Under the pieces are notes generated by a model, which made no database searches, was not told the origin of the DNA, and saw nothing but the letters and a program-made list of their open reading frames with translations. A DNA stretch of 64,000 nt from Lentinula raphanica (lineage: Eukaryota > Basidiomycota > Agaricomycetes > Agaricales > Omphalotaceae): NCBI GenBank assembly GCA_027919835.1, contig JANVFP010000006.1, positions 744,001 through 808,000 of the forward strand, in the 5' to 3' direction. Below are positions 21,846 to 33,324 of this stretch, piece after piece. Within the stretch, counting starts at the first letter, position 1. Every line of letters starts with the position of its first letter. The position numbers and the translations under genes were made by a program.

Positions 21846-23765
21846 GTACAAAAAATGTGATGTTATATCTGAACGACTCCATTCAAATGGAATGTACTAT
21901 AATAAATAGATAAATCTCCCATCTTCTCCTTTTCGATTTGTTCACGGGAGCCATAAGGATCAGTGCGAGCACGGTACTGTTTCGAGGAAAGATACCTTCA
22001 GGAAACCTTCAGGATTCGCCCTTCGTGGAGGTTCTAATCGTATCATGGACTCACGTTAACGAATCATTACTCTGAACGACCTTCCGAAGGCATGTGCTCA
22101 ATGCACCGTTGACACCAGTAATCGCGATTTTGCACTTCTCCGCTGTTGAATGCACTATCAATCAATCATGAAACTTGATTGTAAGTAAACCGCGCACGTA
22201 GGCAATGCAAGTGTAAGGCTTGTCATAAGCAAAGCAATGATAACGAAGGTCCATCGAGCCATTTCGGAAGGATGAATGTTAATGAATGATACTAGTACTT
22301 CGGAACGAGGGTTAGAGATGGGAGGGAAAACTTGCTGCGAACGAACCGTTTTATAGTACGGTATCTGTGCGTTACATTTCGAAGTTACTGTAATGTACAC
22401 GGCGCTGTCAAGCCTCCCGCGAGTGGAGTGTATAAACTTTTATCACAAAAAGAATTGTAGAAATAGAGTAGAAGTTAGAACGGCAACATAAGTAGAGGAC
22501 CGCGGTACTGCCCGGTACTGCATATACAAAATACAAGGTTCCACTAAGAGCACGACATGAACGTCTTGCCGAGGCGAAAATGACTACATAACGGCGAACG
22601 CTGCCTAGTACCGCGCGCATATCAGCAACGGAAACGGTCACTGGATGCTGGACGAAGTTTCGCCCAGAAAGATTATTGGAGGGGTACGAAGATACCTCTT
22701 GTAACATGAACTGCCTTGAACGACTCGAAGAAAGATTTACAATAAATACAGGATTCATTTCGTGCCCGTACGACTGAGAGTTTTCGATATATATCTTTCG
22801 AATCTACGGAGCCGAAAGTTAAGAAGCTGAGAAGGAGACTAAAAAAAATCGGAAACGAAATTCTCGCAGGTGCAGGGGAAATTTCAATGCATCCACAGAT
22901 AGGTGAGATAAATACAATGATATGAGAATATGTTTGAGAAGATATATCACAGTGAAGGAAGGAAACAGGATTTTGAGCACTCACAGGAGTTAACCCGTTG
23001 GGACCAATTAATAGCATCTGGCAAGGCCAGATTTGTACGGGCTCGATAAAGAAGCACCGTAAGAAGGAAACAGGAAGATGAGGAAAGGAAAATGAAGATG
23101 TCAAGAATATTGGTTATTTGTATAAAAAGTAGCAATTGGCATGGGTTTGGGTAGATGAGAGAGTCCTTGCGGTTTAAATACTAGACAATAGATGAGATAG
23201 TACACGTCCGACGAAGCGGCGGGATGCGTGCGTTATAATGAAAACAGATGAGCGGAAGATGAAAGAAGAAAAGTGGATGATGAGGGAAGATATCGAAATG
23301 ATGTATTCGCGGGTGTGCAATATATTCCGCAATAGTATGCAGAGCAGGGAAAGCGATTGTAGAAATATGATGTTGACCAAGAGCCCAGGAGCATCTGTGT
23401 GACCGACAACGAATATTCTCGACAGGTTGTGTCGAGTGAACAAAGCAGCGATTAGAGCTTGACAACGAACCAGAGGTCAGCTTGCAAATAGGGCGGACTC
23501 TCAGTGTGAGATGGAGATGAAAGCCTTGAGACGAATCCTTGAGAACGAACGAAAGCCCAACGAGAGCAAAACGAATGTGGCGGTGAAAGAACGGCGTGCC
23601 ATAGCAATACTGCATGGAGAGATCTTAACAGGGCATAGAGGTGAGCATGCGGGTCAGGACAGGTTCGTAAGTCAAGAGCATAATTTGCGAGATGAGTTTT
23701 GCGAAAGAGTGTCGAGCCTTGGTTCAACTCTGGTAGGCAGGGAAATTGAATCGTACAACCTGTAC
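21846..23765. other. long region between tyrosinase and CDC25 3' ends
   Basis: This is 1.9 kb with no confident gene. Many overlapping frames occur on both strands without coding character, and part is probably the CDC25 3' UTR. A possible tiny secreted peptide on the minus strand is listed separately. Confidence 0.45.
22067..22262 (-). CDS. possible short secreted peptide
   Basis: The Met at 22262 opens MARWTFVIIALLMTSLTLAL, a convincing signal peptide ending near ALPT. Continuing in frame gives a stop after 34 residues. Splicing a short intron (donor GTGCGC) to an acceptor at about 22154 gives a Cys-containing tail with a stop near 22067. Splice sites and even the reality of the gene are uncertain. 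Confidence 0.25.
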
Positions 23766-26083
23766 TCAACAACCAAGAAAAGGCATCCGAGTGGGTCCGT
23801 AGGTTTCAGCACGCGAAAGGGTAGCACGAGTGCCTTTCTTAGCCTTCAGCGCCATGGATTTGGTAGGTGGGGGACAAGGACTGTCACCGAGGTCAAGGTC
23901 AGTTTCATCACCCTCCGTGGTATGATGACTATCCTCCGACAGAGTAGACAAACTTCCGTTGTTAATAGTCCCCCGACGGTGGCGCGCGGCATTACCGGCA
24001 GCAAAGAGGACTGGTGGCCCAGCCGTAGGAGCACTGTTTCGTTTGATTTGTTGAGACGTAAGCGCAAGTTTGTTAGCTCCATCTCCATAGGCGTAGGATT
24101 TGTGTCTGCCGAACTTGTTCTTTCGGAATTGATCAAGGTCGCCCTTTCTCGAAACAGCGTGTTGCGGATCATCCATGCAAATGTAACCAGGGGGCTCGCA
24201 GCGATGAGCAGATCGTTTGAAATACGAGCAGTAGCCACCTTCGAGGATGTATAGCTCAGGGTAATGGATCTTCGGGTAGACGTGATTGTTCATGGCGCGA
24301 TCCTTAGAACGAAGATGTTTAGCACTGCAGTGGTCAACTAGTCAGCAAACATATCAACGATACCCCAATATACAAATCCTCGTACAATGTTGGGGCACGC
24401 TTCGCGCTGAACTCGCAGTGGAAGATTAACACGGTCTTTTTCTGGCTATCACCACTGACAGAAGGCTTTGGCTTCATCAAGCTCGGTCCCAGCAGCAGAT
24501 CTTCTACAGAGGATGTGGTGTTGATGTTGACCGCTCCAGGGATATGTCCACCAGCGTATTCGTAATCGAAACGGCAGTCAATGATGTGATAATCTCGTAT
24601 ATGATCCTCGAAATGTCCGTCGAGGAGCTGGTCCATCTGTAACGAGTTAAAGTAGGCTGCTCGAGACTCCATGGAAATGAACATACAGTTTCAGGAGTGA
24701 TTCTCATCAGACCATCGTCTGCAACGCGATGACAAGGTAAGATCTTCCCATGCGTCTCGTTGTCACCAAAACCGGGCAATCCTCCAGCTACCATGAACTT
24801 CGCCGAAGGACTCTCATTCATGATCATTGCGGTGGCTCCTGTTAGAGGTCGGAAATCGTCAGTTCCATCGCATCGTCGTATGGTCTTCATTTGTTGTCGT
24901 TTCGCATAAGCTTGAGCGGGGGAGGACATATCAGCACTCATGTCAAACGACGAGTCGCCTGAAGATTCGCCCAAAGGTGACGAGGGAGCAGGCGGAAGCA
25001 TGGCAGAGAAAGCGCGACGCGTAGGTGGAAGGCGATCATCACTCGACCTATCATCGGCAGACTTGAGGACAGGGTAAGCTGAGTAAAAATCGTTATCCGA
25101 AGGTGGTACCATTGCAGATAGGGCAGGTCTGCGCGGCCTCTTCAAACCATTCGCCGAAGGATTTCCAAGGCCTTGAAGCGAAGGTTTGCTGAAACTTGCC
25201 AGAAGCGGCCCGCTGGCCTTGCGTTCCAATTTTCGAGGTGCAGGAGATGACGGAAGAGCGGGCGATGAAGGAGATTCATCTTCAACAAGGCGAGAAGCAT
25301 CTGGACTCAGTGAGCGCCTCTTCTTGGGTTGAGGTGCGGGAGGTGATTCGAAACCACGACGAGGTGACATTGATTCGTAGAACAAATTGTCAATGGCGTC
25401 CTGGAAAGTGGTCACTGTAGGAGCGGCGGAGACCACGGCTTGCGGAAAAGAGTAAGCCGCAGGTGGTGGTTCGAGATGGAAAGAGGAGGTATCAACGTCC
25501 ATCGCGTCGTCATCCGGTGTAGCAGGAGAGACCTAAAGGAAGTGTCACTTTGGAAACAGGAGGTTAGAAGCATGATCATAAATACCTCCGTCCTAGTTGT
25601 AAGCCATTCCGTTGGAAGCGCGGAACGTTGAATGCGTTTGGCGCTGTTCGATCCCCCGCGAATAGATGGCGAGGGCTGCAATGCAGGTACATTGTTCAAG
25701 CAGTTGCTCATATCGTTTCCAAAAAGCCGAGCCCCGCTCGTAAAAGCACGCGGACGACCTTTTTGCATATTCAATTTTGGCGGAGGGGCTGGTGAGATGT
25801 CCATGGGTTCAGCATACTCATATTCAGGTGTGAGCGCAATTGGATCCTTCGGAGGAGAGTTTAAAGATACGGTGGAGGCGAAAGAAATTTCGAGGTCGGA
25901 AGACAGGAATTCGTCGACGTCGTCCCGGGGTCGTGCGACAGTATCAGCCCGTCGTCTTACAAGCGCAACAGGTGCACTCAAGAACCTGTCGGAAGTTTGT
26001 CCAAAGAGAGGCATGTCGATCTCGGATATTGGATTTTTCTTCTGTTTCTTGTTTTTGTGTCTGTTTTCGAAGAAACGGTCCAT
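23766..26083 (-). CDS. CDC25: M-phase inducer phosphatase CDC25 (Mih1-type)
   Basis: CDC25 removes inhibitory phosphates from Cdk1 and drives entry into mitosis. The start MDRFFENRHKNKKQKKN is chosen because upstream codons are hydrophobic and unlike the family. The N-terminal 500 or so residues are a disordered Ser/Pro-rich regulatory region with Cdk-type sites (PSSPALPSSPAP, MSPRRG). The rhodanese-like catalytic domain follows: DGLMRITPET, LLDGHFEDHIRDYHIIDCRF, DYEYAGGHIPGAVNI, then the active-site loop HCEFSAKRAPT (CX5R; Cys codon 24415-24417). Next come NNHVYPKIHYPELYILEGGY and YICMDDPQHA. A C-terminal extension has SHHTTEGDETDLDLGDSP. A long plus-strand frame over 23511-24254 is antisense shadow. 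Assignment is secure. Confidence 0.95.
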
Positions 26084-26772
26084 GGTGGTAGAAGAGAAGA
26101 GAAAGCAGATGATGAGTGAACAGTATCGCAGGAGGTTTAAAGGGTGACGCACTATTAGCGCAAATGCAAAATCTAAATCTTGGGCTGGAACTGGAGAACA
26201 ATGAACAACGTTCAGTCACGGTACCGCGAGGCCACAAGGTCCAGTTGCATTGTTTGGACCAAATAGGCATAGTAGAACAAAAACAGCCACTCACGAAAAA
26301 TAACGAATGTGTGAACGGAGGAGGCCGCGCCTGAAGCAAGGTGGCAAAAGTTTCAACGTCGGTTAGCACAACAAAGGAGAAAAGAGCAAAGCACGGGTTT
26401 CTTACAAAGAACCCCGTCCAAATAAATTGTCGGACCCACAATCACTACTAACAAGCGCCCTGCTAACTGGCAGTGAAAAGTATGAAGACGTAGGAAGCCG
26501 CAGAAGAAGAAGAGAAAATTGGCCTCGTCCAAATCTTCGCAGTGGTTTCCCGCCGTGTCAAGAAAGTTGGAGGTAGTGGTCTCCTGGCAGGGAATTCTTT
26601 CGCGTCGGTCACGTTTGCTATGTTCAACAGTCACGTGTCCGCATACTACAGAGTTTCTGACGTCATTACCATTACGCTATATTGTTATACCACCCCAACG
26701 GACCTCTCTGCGTCCCTCTTCTGCACCGACGCGACCACATTGTTAGGATCAATCGTAGCCCAACTACATATT
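26084..26772. promoter_or_regulatory. CDC25 upstream region
   Basis: The region upstream of the CDC25 start contains scattered short frames only and is likely promoter and 5' leader. It ends at the left target-site copy of the MITE. Confidence 0.45.
26764..26772. repeat. target-site duplication, left copy
   Basis: CTACATATT, identical to 27311-27319 on the other side of the foldback element. Confidence 0.8.
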
Positions 26773-27310
26773 CAGACTCCTTCCCATCCGCTTTAGCAGC
26801 TAAAAAAATTCTAAATCTGAGGAGCAGTTACTATATATGGCTTATCATAATCTTATCTTGATGACATGAGACCACGTGCGTTTTGAATTTTTTTTAAGCT
26901 GCTAAAGCGACTGGCATAACTTGCATAAGCGCCTGGTGGCCTTGTTTGGTTCCAGCTTGTAGCGCCCATTAAATTTCACTCAACAAGTGGTCCATTGGCC
27001 AAATTCTCTTGCAAAAGGCATTTGAGATGCATGATGTGTAGTTAAGTATCATTTGCAAACAACTTGCATGCCCAAGAAATGTACATTTGGAAAAGACTTT
27101 TATGGAATTGAATGGTGGAACCAAACAAAGCCACCAGGCGCTTATGCAAGTTATGCCAGTCGCTTTTGCAGCTTAAAAAAAATTTAAATCCACGTGTTAT
27201 TAGGTAATTATAGATAAGATATAGATAAGATATAATATGATATACTATATATGGTAGCTTCTCAAGATTCGAAATTTTTTTAGCTGCAAAAGCGGATGGG
27301 AAGGAGTCTG
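26773..27310. mobile_element. foldback MITE, 538 bp, long terminal inverted repeats
   Basis: Both ends read inward as CAGACTCCTTCCCATCCGC. The two arms are co-linear inverted copies of about 180-195 bp. They run to GGAACCAAACAAAG-type sequence at about 26953 and 27117. The central 160 bp or so is unpaired. Each arm also contains an inner inverted pair (AGCAGCTAAAAAAATT near the tip, AATTTTTTTTAAGCTGC further in), so the element is nested-palindromic. It has no coding capacity and is AT-rich near the tips. A perfect 9 bp duplication CTACATATT flanks it. A 9 bp duplication is typical of Mutator-like elements, so a non-autonomous MULE is the best guess. It sits 50 bp past the stop of the IAH1-type gene. 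Confidence 0.9.
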
Positions 27311-27319
27311 CTACATATT
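27311..27319. repeat. target-site duplication, right copy
   Basis: CTACATATT, matching 26764-26772. Confidence 0.8.
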
Positions 27320-27359
27320 ATGCACATTAGCTTTTTGCTCTTACAGTGCTTGTCTTTAC

Positions 27360-28236
27360 TCACCCAGGAAATACCATTTCTAGATTATCTGGGTGCAATT
27401 CTGGGTACGTCTTCTCAATCGTTTCCAACACTGCATCATACATTATCTACACATGGTTTGTGTCAATATTTTTCTCTGTCATATAGACACTGTGTCGTAC
27501 CTGGTAACCCGCATCATTCAAATGTAATCCGTCATACAGAAATTTCTCGAGTGATTGCTCATTGTGGCCAGCAGCATCCCACATCTTCGTCCAGATATCA
27601 ATGATTCCTACTTCCTCCTCCCGCGCGATGTCCTTGACCGTCTCGGCGTACAGCCTGGTATTTTCGAAATTTCTATCTAACAATATCGGCGGTTCTCTTG
27701 CATCCAAATTGGCTTTACGCTGATAGGTATTCACCGGTGGAGGCGTCACAAGAATGATACGTGTTTTTGGCGAGTAGTACCTTGATTTGGGCGATTGCAC
27801 TAGATTCACAAGATGCTTGAGGTTGGACGCGAACTTTGGAAGCGGTACGTGCTGAGGTGACTGGACTAGACACGAATCATTCGCTCCAAACCAAATGACC
27901 AGTAACCGAACGATTGGTAGGTGTTTCTGTTGGTCCGTGGTGGCAAAGAACTTGGGATCGTATTCAGTGGACGGTAGCAATGTCATATACTTCACTTACT
28001 TGCTCAAATACTGGGATACCCCACTCTGTGTTATAGCCCGAAAAGCCTCGATTGATAACATCTAGCTTGCGAGCATATCTGTCTAGAAAAAATCTGAGTA
28101 TCATACCACATCTGTTATCGATATGGGGCAACTCACGAGCTAGACTGGCTCCAAACCCGTTCATACCAGTCTCCCAGCCACCTTGAGTGATAGAATCACC
28201 GAAAAGCATAATGCTGTTCTGTACATTGGCCGACAT
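27360..28236 (-). CDS. SGNH esterase, isoamyl acetate-hydrolysing (IAH1) type
   Basis: This GDSL/SGNH hydrolase resembles yeast Iah1, which hydrolyses acetate esters. Block I is IMLFGDSITQGGWETGMNGF with the catalytic Ser. Block II is RKLDVINRGFSGYNTEWG, block III VIWFGANDSCLVQ, and block V FLYDGLHLNDAGYQ with the Asp and His of the triad. The first intron joins GASLA to HRYARKLDV; other introns lie after IPVFEQ and DAGYQ. The start MSANVQNSIM at 28236 leaves no room for a signal peptide, so it is probably cytosolic. The last exon ends YPELHPDNLEMVFPG. It diverges from SEN34 with 115 bp between start codons. Confidence 0.9.
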
Positions 28237-28351
28237 ATTGCAGTGAAGAAATGGAAGAGAAAAGACCTGAAAGATGAGTTGCAACTTGCCGATCAGTAGA
28301 TTAGATAACAATTTCATTCCTTTATGTACCACGACTGTCAGTGGTCACTCT

Positions 28352-29479
28352 ATGAATCCCCAGCATCGTATTCCAATACGAGTCGCGAATAAACGCGCAT
28401 ACGTCTGGGACGTTGACGGTAAATCTTTTACTTTCGCTCTCTCTCGATTACTGTGACTGAAACCAGGCTAGATCTTGACAAAATCCGTTCAGAGCATCGT
28501 ATCTGTGGGCTTCTTGTAGGCACCCTACCCCATTTATCCCAGCAAAATGTCTTCCTTGGGCTTCCAGCGCAACTCTCACCGGAAGAAGCTACTCTTCTGG
28601 TCGAAAAAGGTTGGCCTTCTCAATTCATCTTATGATGTTCAATTATGACTCGATGCCATTCACACAGAGTACGCAGTGTTCGTCGACGACACCAATGCTT
28701 ACCCCGAACCCTCGCTTGGACAGTTTCAGCAATGGTGTGCCGAACAACAACGATATATCAAGCATCAACAAGAAATACTCAAATCAGAGAGTACCAAACC
28801 TCCAGATGTAGCTCAACTCGCTGTATCGGAAGCAGCTGTGCGAAAACGTAAAGAGCGGGAACTGAAGCGACAACAGAAGGCTCTGGAGCTGCGGGGAATA
28901 CAGGAAGATGGAGGCGGTGTAGATGTCGAATCATTTCAGCTTGCCTCCACTCCATCTGTCGAGGTTGAACACTCAATCCGTCCTACTACACCCTCGACAT
29001 CTGCACCTTCACATTACAACATAAGCATCGCCGCATCGTCGTCTGTCTTGAGTTGGTACGACCCCGACTCTTGCACTTACCCGACCATCGAAGCTGCTCA
29101 AGCTGCTGATATATGGGACTTTCCTTCTAATATCAAAGATAGAGCAAGATATGGCGTTTTCAAAGACTTGTGGGAGCAAGGATACTATTTAGGGGGAGGG
29201 ATCAGGTTCGGAGGTGATTACCTTGTGTACCCAGGTATGTATTGATATCCATGACTGTCTTTCATAGTCCTCACTTTTCATACAGGCGATCCCCTTCGTT
29301 ATCACTCGCACTTCTGTGCAACAGTGATCGAGTCCCCGACATATGCAATTCACCCTATGGAAATCGTTGCCCATGGCCGCTTGGGTACGGCAACTAAAAA
29401 AACACATCTGCTTTGCGGATGGGACGACGAACAGAAAACAGTCTCATATCTCTCGATCGAATGGGCAGGATTCGGTTAA
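28352..29479 (+). CDS. SEN34: tRNA-splicing endonuclease subunit SEN34
   Basis: SEN34 is one of two catalytic subunits of the heterotetrameric nuclease that cuts tRNA introns; it makes the 3' splice-site cut. The N-terminus MNPQHRIPIRVANKRAYVWD joins DLDKIRSEHRICGLLVG after the first intron. A charged helical linker (KRKERELKRQQKALELRG) follows. The C-terminal nuclease domain has RYGVFKDLWEQGYYLGGGIR, then FGGDYLVYPGDPLRYHSHF, and KKTHLLCGW. The Tyr, His and Lys of the catalytic triad are all present. Three GT-AG introns keep the frame. The gene converges on EI24 with 26 bp between stop codons. Confidence 0.93.
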
Positions 29480-29505
29480 CCGCTTTCCTCTAATCTAATA
29501 CATCT

Positions 29506-30938
29506 TCAGTCCAATTTACGTCGACCAATCTTAATCCTCGAACTACTAGACCTGCTAGGATTAGAGCTAGACACTCCGTGTCTGGATTGCATTTCGATCC
29601 GTTCACCCTCTTCGACGCTCTCAGCATCGTCACTCATCCCTCTACGATGTGCATTCCTAGTTTTTGAACCACCCCCAACACTAAGTATTCGGACTATCCA
29701 GTCGTTGAGGAACATTACTGGAGCAAAGACAGGTAATCGGATGGGAATAAACGGGGAAGGATGTCGTATGGCATCCGTTTCGGGTACAGGATTGTATGGA
29801 TCATTCGGAACAGGACGAGCGTGCATAGCCATGATAATGTACTATAAAAATGGCAAACGAGTCAGAGGAAGCAAGGATTAATGGCACGATTGAAAACCCA
29901 CCAGTGGAAACACAAGAGCAAAGATAGCTGCATTCGCCAACCCACTACCTAGGGTGCAAAGCGCTGCTGAGGGAAGACCTACGCCGTGTATAAAGGGTCA
30001 GAAATAAGGATATGAACGGCACTGCATAATCGCACCAAAGGCAAGATAGTAAGACCAACGTTCTTCCAGGTGGCGTATTCTTCGTGACAGTGACATTCCC
30101 CTAGCAATCCACACAAACCTGTATGTTTGGACTCATGAGTAGTACACAGATTCCTCATATGATAGTTTGCCACTTACTCGAATAGATAATAGCTAGAGAG
30201 AAGGGGAGATCGGTCAATTGATCATCGTCGTAACATTTAAGAACTCACGAATCAACCCAGCATATGAAGAAGAAACCCAATATTGGACCGGCAAAAGGGA
30301 TATTGCCCAGTGCGAGTGACACGACCAAGGAAGTAAACACCATCACGACTCGATATGCGGAGGTTGCAATTGACTTGAGCATTCCAGTATACGTTACCGA
30401 CTGTTGTTGAGCGGCAGAACGATTCCCATGTTTGAGCGTAAAAGTGCGTTCAGCAATGACATTGCACCATGTAATCTGAAAGATTTGTTCATGGCGGAAA
30501 CCCAGGTTTGCAAATATCACTTACATTGAGATAGAACGAAAGTCCTAGAACAGGAAATAACCACAACACTTGGTAGAACCATCCAACATTCCTATGTAGC
30601 CATTTTTGTTGATCTCGCACGAGGGGTGATAGCAGGAGGTCAAACGTGTAAATGGAGATTAATGACAACGAATTGAGCACTAAAGATTTGTAGACATTAG
30701 CGCGGACTTCAGAATCTCTGACCTCCAAGCTATATCAGCGAAAAAAGAGTAAGTAAACAGTTTGAAGTGCCTACCCTGCTATAGTGGAAACTACATGGTC
30801 CCAACGAAACCCATCTAAGAGGCCATATCTCAACCAGTTCAGTTGTAGCAAGATAGACTCTTGCACAGAGAGGAAGGTGGGATACGAGGAACGCGCCGAC
30901 GTATTGTATCGGGTGGGCGGCGGGAGAGAGTAGGACAT
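29506..30938 (-). CDS. EI24-family multispanning membrane protein
   Basis: EI24 (etoposide-induced 2.4) relatives are ER membrane proteins; the human member is linked to autophagy and apoptosis. The start MSYSLPPPTRYNTSARSSYP leads into SILLQLNWLRYGLLDGFRWD and HVVSTIAG. Next are ANVYKSLVLNSLSLISIYTF, WFYQVLWLFPVLGLSFYLN and TWCNVIAERTFTLKHGN. Two further hydrophobic stretches follow (VMVFTSLVVSLALGNIPFAG, GPILGFFFICWVDSYYLFE). The tail is hydrophilic with an Arg/Ser-rich end (RIKIGRRKLD). At least five exons are present. Function here is inferred from the family only. Confidence 0.8.
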
Positions 30939-31283
30939 CAACCTTTCAACGTCAACGATGAGATGAAGTCAAAAATTGTCGCACGCTCAATAACGGTATG
31001 TACAAAACAATCATTTCTGAGCTTTACAATTAACGAGTATAATAATGGTCCCCAACAACGTAGAATGCCACGATTTGGAGTGTATAAGTAGGAATAGTGA
31101 AACGCCGCCTACCCATGACCAGAAGAAACAGATTAAGAGTGGGGAAGTCCCAAGAGAAAGCACACGCGGCGGCTTCAATGAAGTAGATGGTACACGGATA
31201 AAACCTCCAAGGCAGGTGATAGAGTACAAATAAATCAAAAGCAGCATGGTAATCAAGCAGCATTTAGGATCTCTGGACATTTG

Positions 31284-32461
31284 TCAGATGAATTTTTTGA
31301 AGGACAGACTGAGCCGACAGACCTTCCTAGAAGTGGTTCGGGCAGGGGTCTTGACTTTAGAAGCGACCTTAGATTTGCTAGTGGACGCTTTTGCTTTGGG
31401 AGCGGCCTTGGCTCTGGTCGTTGAGCTTGTTCCAGTAGCAATCTATGTGAGTGAAACAGGAGAGTCAGTATGCATGAAGATTGTAAGACGGGGCACACAT
31501 AATCAATTACTTTTTTGGCCGTTGCAGAGGCTTTCTTGGTGGTTGGCTTCTTCGCCGAGGCTGCTTTAACTGTTGGTTTCTTCGCTGCAACTGCCTTGGT
31601 CGGTGCTTTCTTAGTTGTGGCTGATTTGGCAGTCGCCTTGGCAGCAGGTGTCTTAGATGCAGCAGTCTTGACGGGGGGCTTCTTGCTTGAGGCTACCTTA
31701 GCAGGAGCTTTCTTCGTAGCCGCTTTAGTGGGGGCGGTCTTCGCAGCAGGTGCTCTGGCCGTAGGTTTCTTCGTAGAAGTGGATTTCGATTTGGCTTCAG
31801 GCTTGTTCTGTTCTGTGTGAGAAAGGACCAATGGTATAACACAGATTTTTACCTCCTTGGGTGTAGCCGTTTCGGGAGACTTATTCTTCGGCGCAAGCTT
31901 TACTCGCCCTGTAGTAGATGAGTTTGAAGTTCCACAAGTAGCTAAGAAAATAGATACAATACCTGAGCTTCCTAAAGAGTGGACGGGAAAATGAACTCGG
32001 ACGCCATATAACGGATGAGGGAAATTGCTCACCTTTGGGTAAAACAAAGACGCCTTTCTCACTGCCGGTAGCGATGGCCCTTGATATCTGTGCAATCTGT
32101 GCAGGCCCAATCTCGATCTTGTACTTTTCCTCAATGAATCTACGAACAACTTGAAAACCTTGGGTAAAACGCCACTGGGGATCGAGACCTACTTCTTTAT
32201 CTGTGGGCGGGAAACACCAATGCGAGCCTCCTCACGGTGCTCAGTGATACATTCCTGATGAGAAGAGTGAATCATTAGTCTCATGTGAGTTAAGATTCGA
32301 TTGAGGCGAGCAAGGCCGAAGAAAACGGTGAAGCTCGCTGGTGGCAGACATTTGCAACGACCGTGAACGGAAGGAACACTTACTTTGATCATATCAATGT
32401 AGGAAGGGTGAGATGGAGCAGATTTGCCCTTGGTAGAGGGTGGCGCCTTTTTAGCGGTCAT
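31284..32461 (-). CDS. linker histone H1
   Basis: Histone H1 binds nucleosomal linker DNA. The start MTAKKAPPSTKGKSAPSHPS leads to YIDMIK and, after an intron, ECITEHREEARIGVSRPQIK, then FIEEKYKIEIGPAQIAQIS and KGVFVLPKG. This is the winged-helix globular domain. The C-terminal tail is Lys/Ala/Pro-rich with repeated KKAP-type units (ATKKAPAKVASSKKPPVK) across about 150 residues. It ends RLSLSFKKFI. Several introns interrupt the gene, one inside the globular domain. The plus-strand frame 31515-31820 is an antisense shadow of the tail. Identity is firm. Confidence 0.92.
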
Positions 32462-32828
32462 TGTGATAGTCGATGAGACGGGTAGTTTGATGGTACGAAA
32501 ATGGAGCTGGTGGTAAGAGGTTGAGTTAGAAATTAGAATCAATCAACGAACGCGCTCATAGTAGCATTCCACGTGACCCGACATAGGGGCATTTCGCCTC
32601 TGCTGAACTCTGCGACGATCAGCTCCTGCCTTTCAATTTTCTGACTCGGGTGCCCACGCAATGCAGCTCATCCTCAAAGTCTTTTTCACAAGATGCATAG
32701 AATGCAGGACTGGGCTTGAGTGGAAGTGGAATACTCGAAGGCTCTTCGACGCGTACGGCATGATGACTCATCGTGATGCCAGTATTTGCGATCCGACCAA
32801 TCGGAATAGCGCTTTTTCATTCATCCTC
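32462..32828. promoter_or_regulatory. divergent promoter of histone H1 and MZM1
   Basis: 367 bp between divergent start codons. I see no other gene in it; upstream Met codons of the 32661 frame are probably untranslated leader. Confidence 0.4.
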
Positions 32829-33287
32829 ATGTCGATTTCTGCAGAGCTGAGAGCGTCAGCCAAATCAGCGTACAGAGGTCTCTATCGAGCTTCTTCAGTC
32901 ATATTCGGTGGAGATGCTCAGGTGCTCACAGGTGCGTCTTCCACTTGAAAAACAATGCTCTAGCTCACCATTGCGATTCCCCAGCTTTCCGTGCTAAGAT
33001 GAGAGAAGACGCGTTGGCGCTACGGTCAAACACAGACCCATCTGCCTACGAACATTACGCGACACACGCTCGGGATGTTGCTCAATTCCTGAGGCGCAAT
33101 GTCGTGCAAGCCACTAAAATTCGTGGAGACGAAACGTGGTGTAAGTTGACTCTAGAACGAGTCTTTATGCTCAACTCAAACTGATCAGCATGTAGCCATT
33201 CGTATAACAGAAGACACAGAACTTGGCGATAATGATTCGGTCAAGAACCCTGCACCGTCGCCGTCGAATACCAGAGAAACACAGTGA
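32829..33287 (+). CDS. MZM1: mitochondrial LYR-motif protein MZM1 (LYRM7), complex III assembly
   Basis: MZM1/LYRM7 binds the Rieske protein in the mitochondrial matrix before its insertion into complex III. The start MSISAELRASAKSAYRGLYR includes the LYR motif. The next exon gives AFRAKMREDALALRSNTDPS and HARDVAQFLRRNVVQATKI. A last exon gives IRITEDTELGDNDSVKNP. This order and the ELGD-NDSVK end match MZM1. Two introns are used. It lies 37 bp before the next gene on the same strand. Confidence 0.88.
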
Positions 33288-33324
33288 GAAGGCCGTTTCA
33301 TGACGGTTTGCATCTTGCAATATT

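Noticed and set aside
22408..23104. minus-strand frames of 116 and 143 codons
   Set aside because: Lie in the 3' side of CDC25, have no start context or family, and overlap each other; likely 3' UTR.
23511..24254. 247-codon plus-strand open frame
   Set aside because: It is antisense to the last exon of CDC25, whose protein matches the family; the plus frame has no recognisable features.
31515..31820. 101-codon Ala/Val-rich plus-strand frame that looks like a membrane protein
   Set aside because: It is the exact antisense of the Lys/Ala/Pro repeats of histone H1; GCC/CTT complement produces Ala, Val and Phe.
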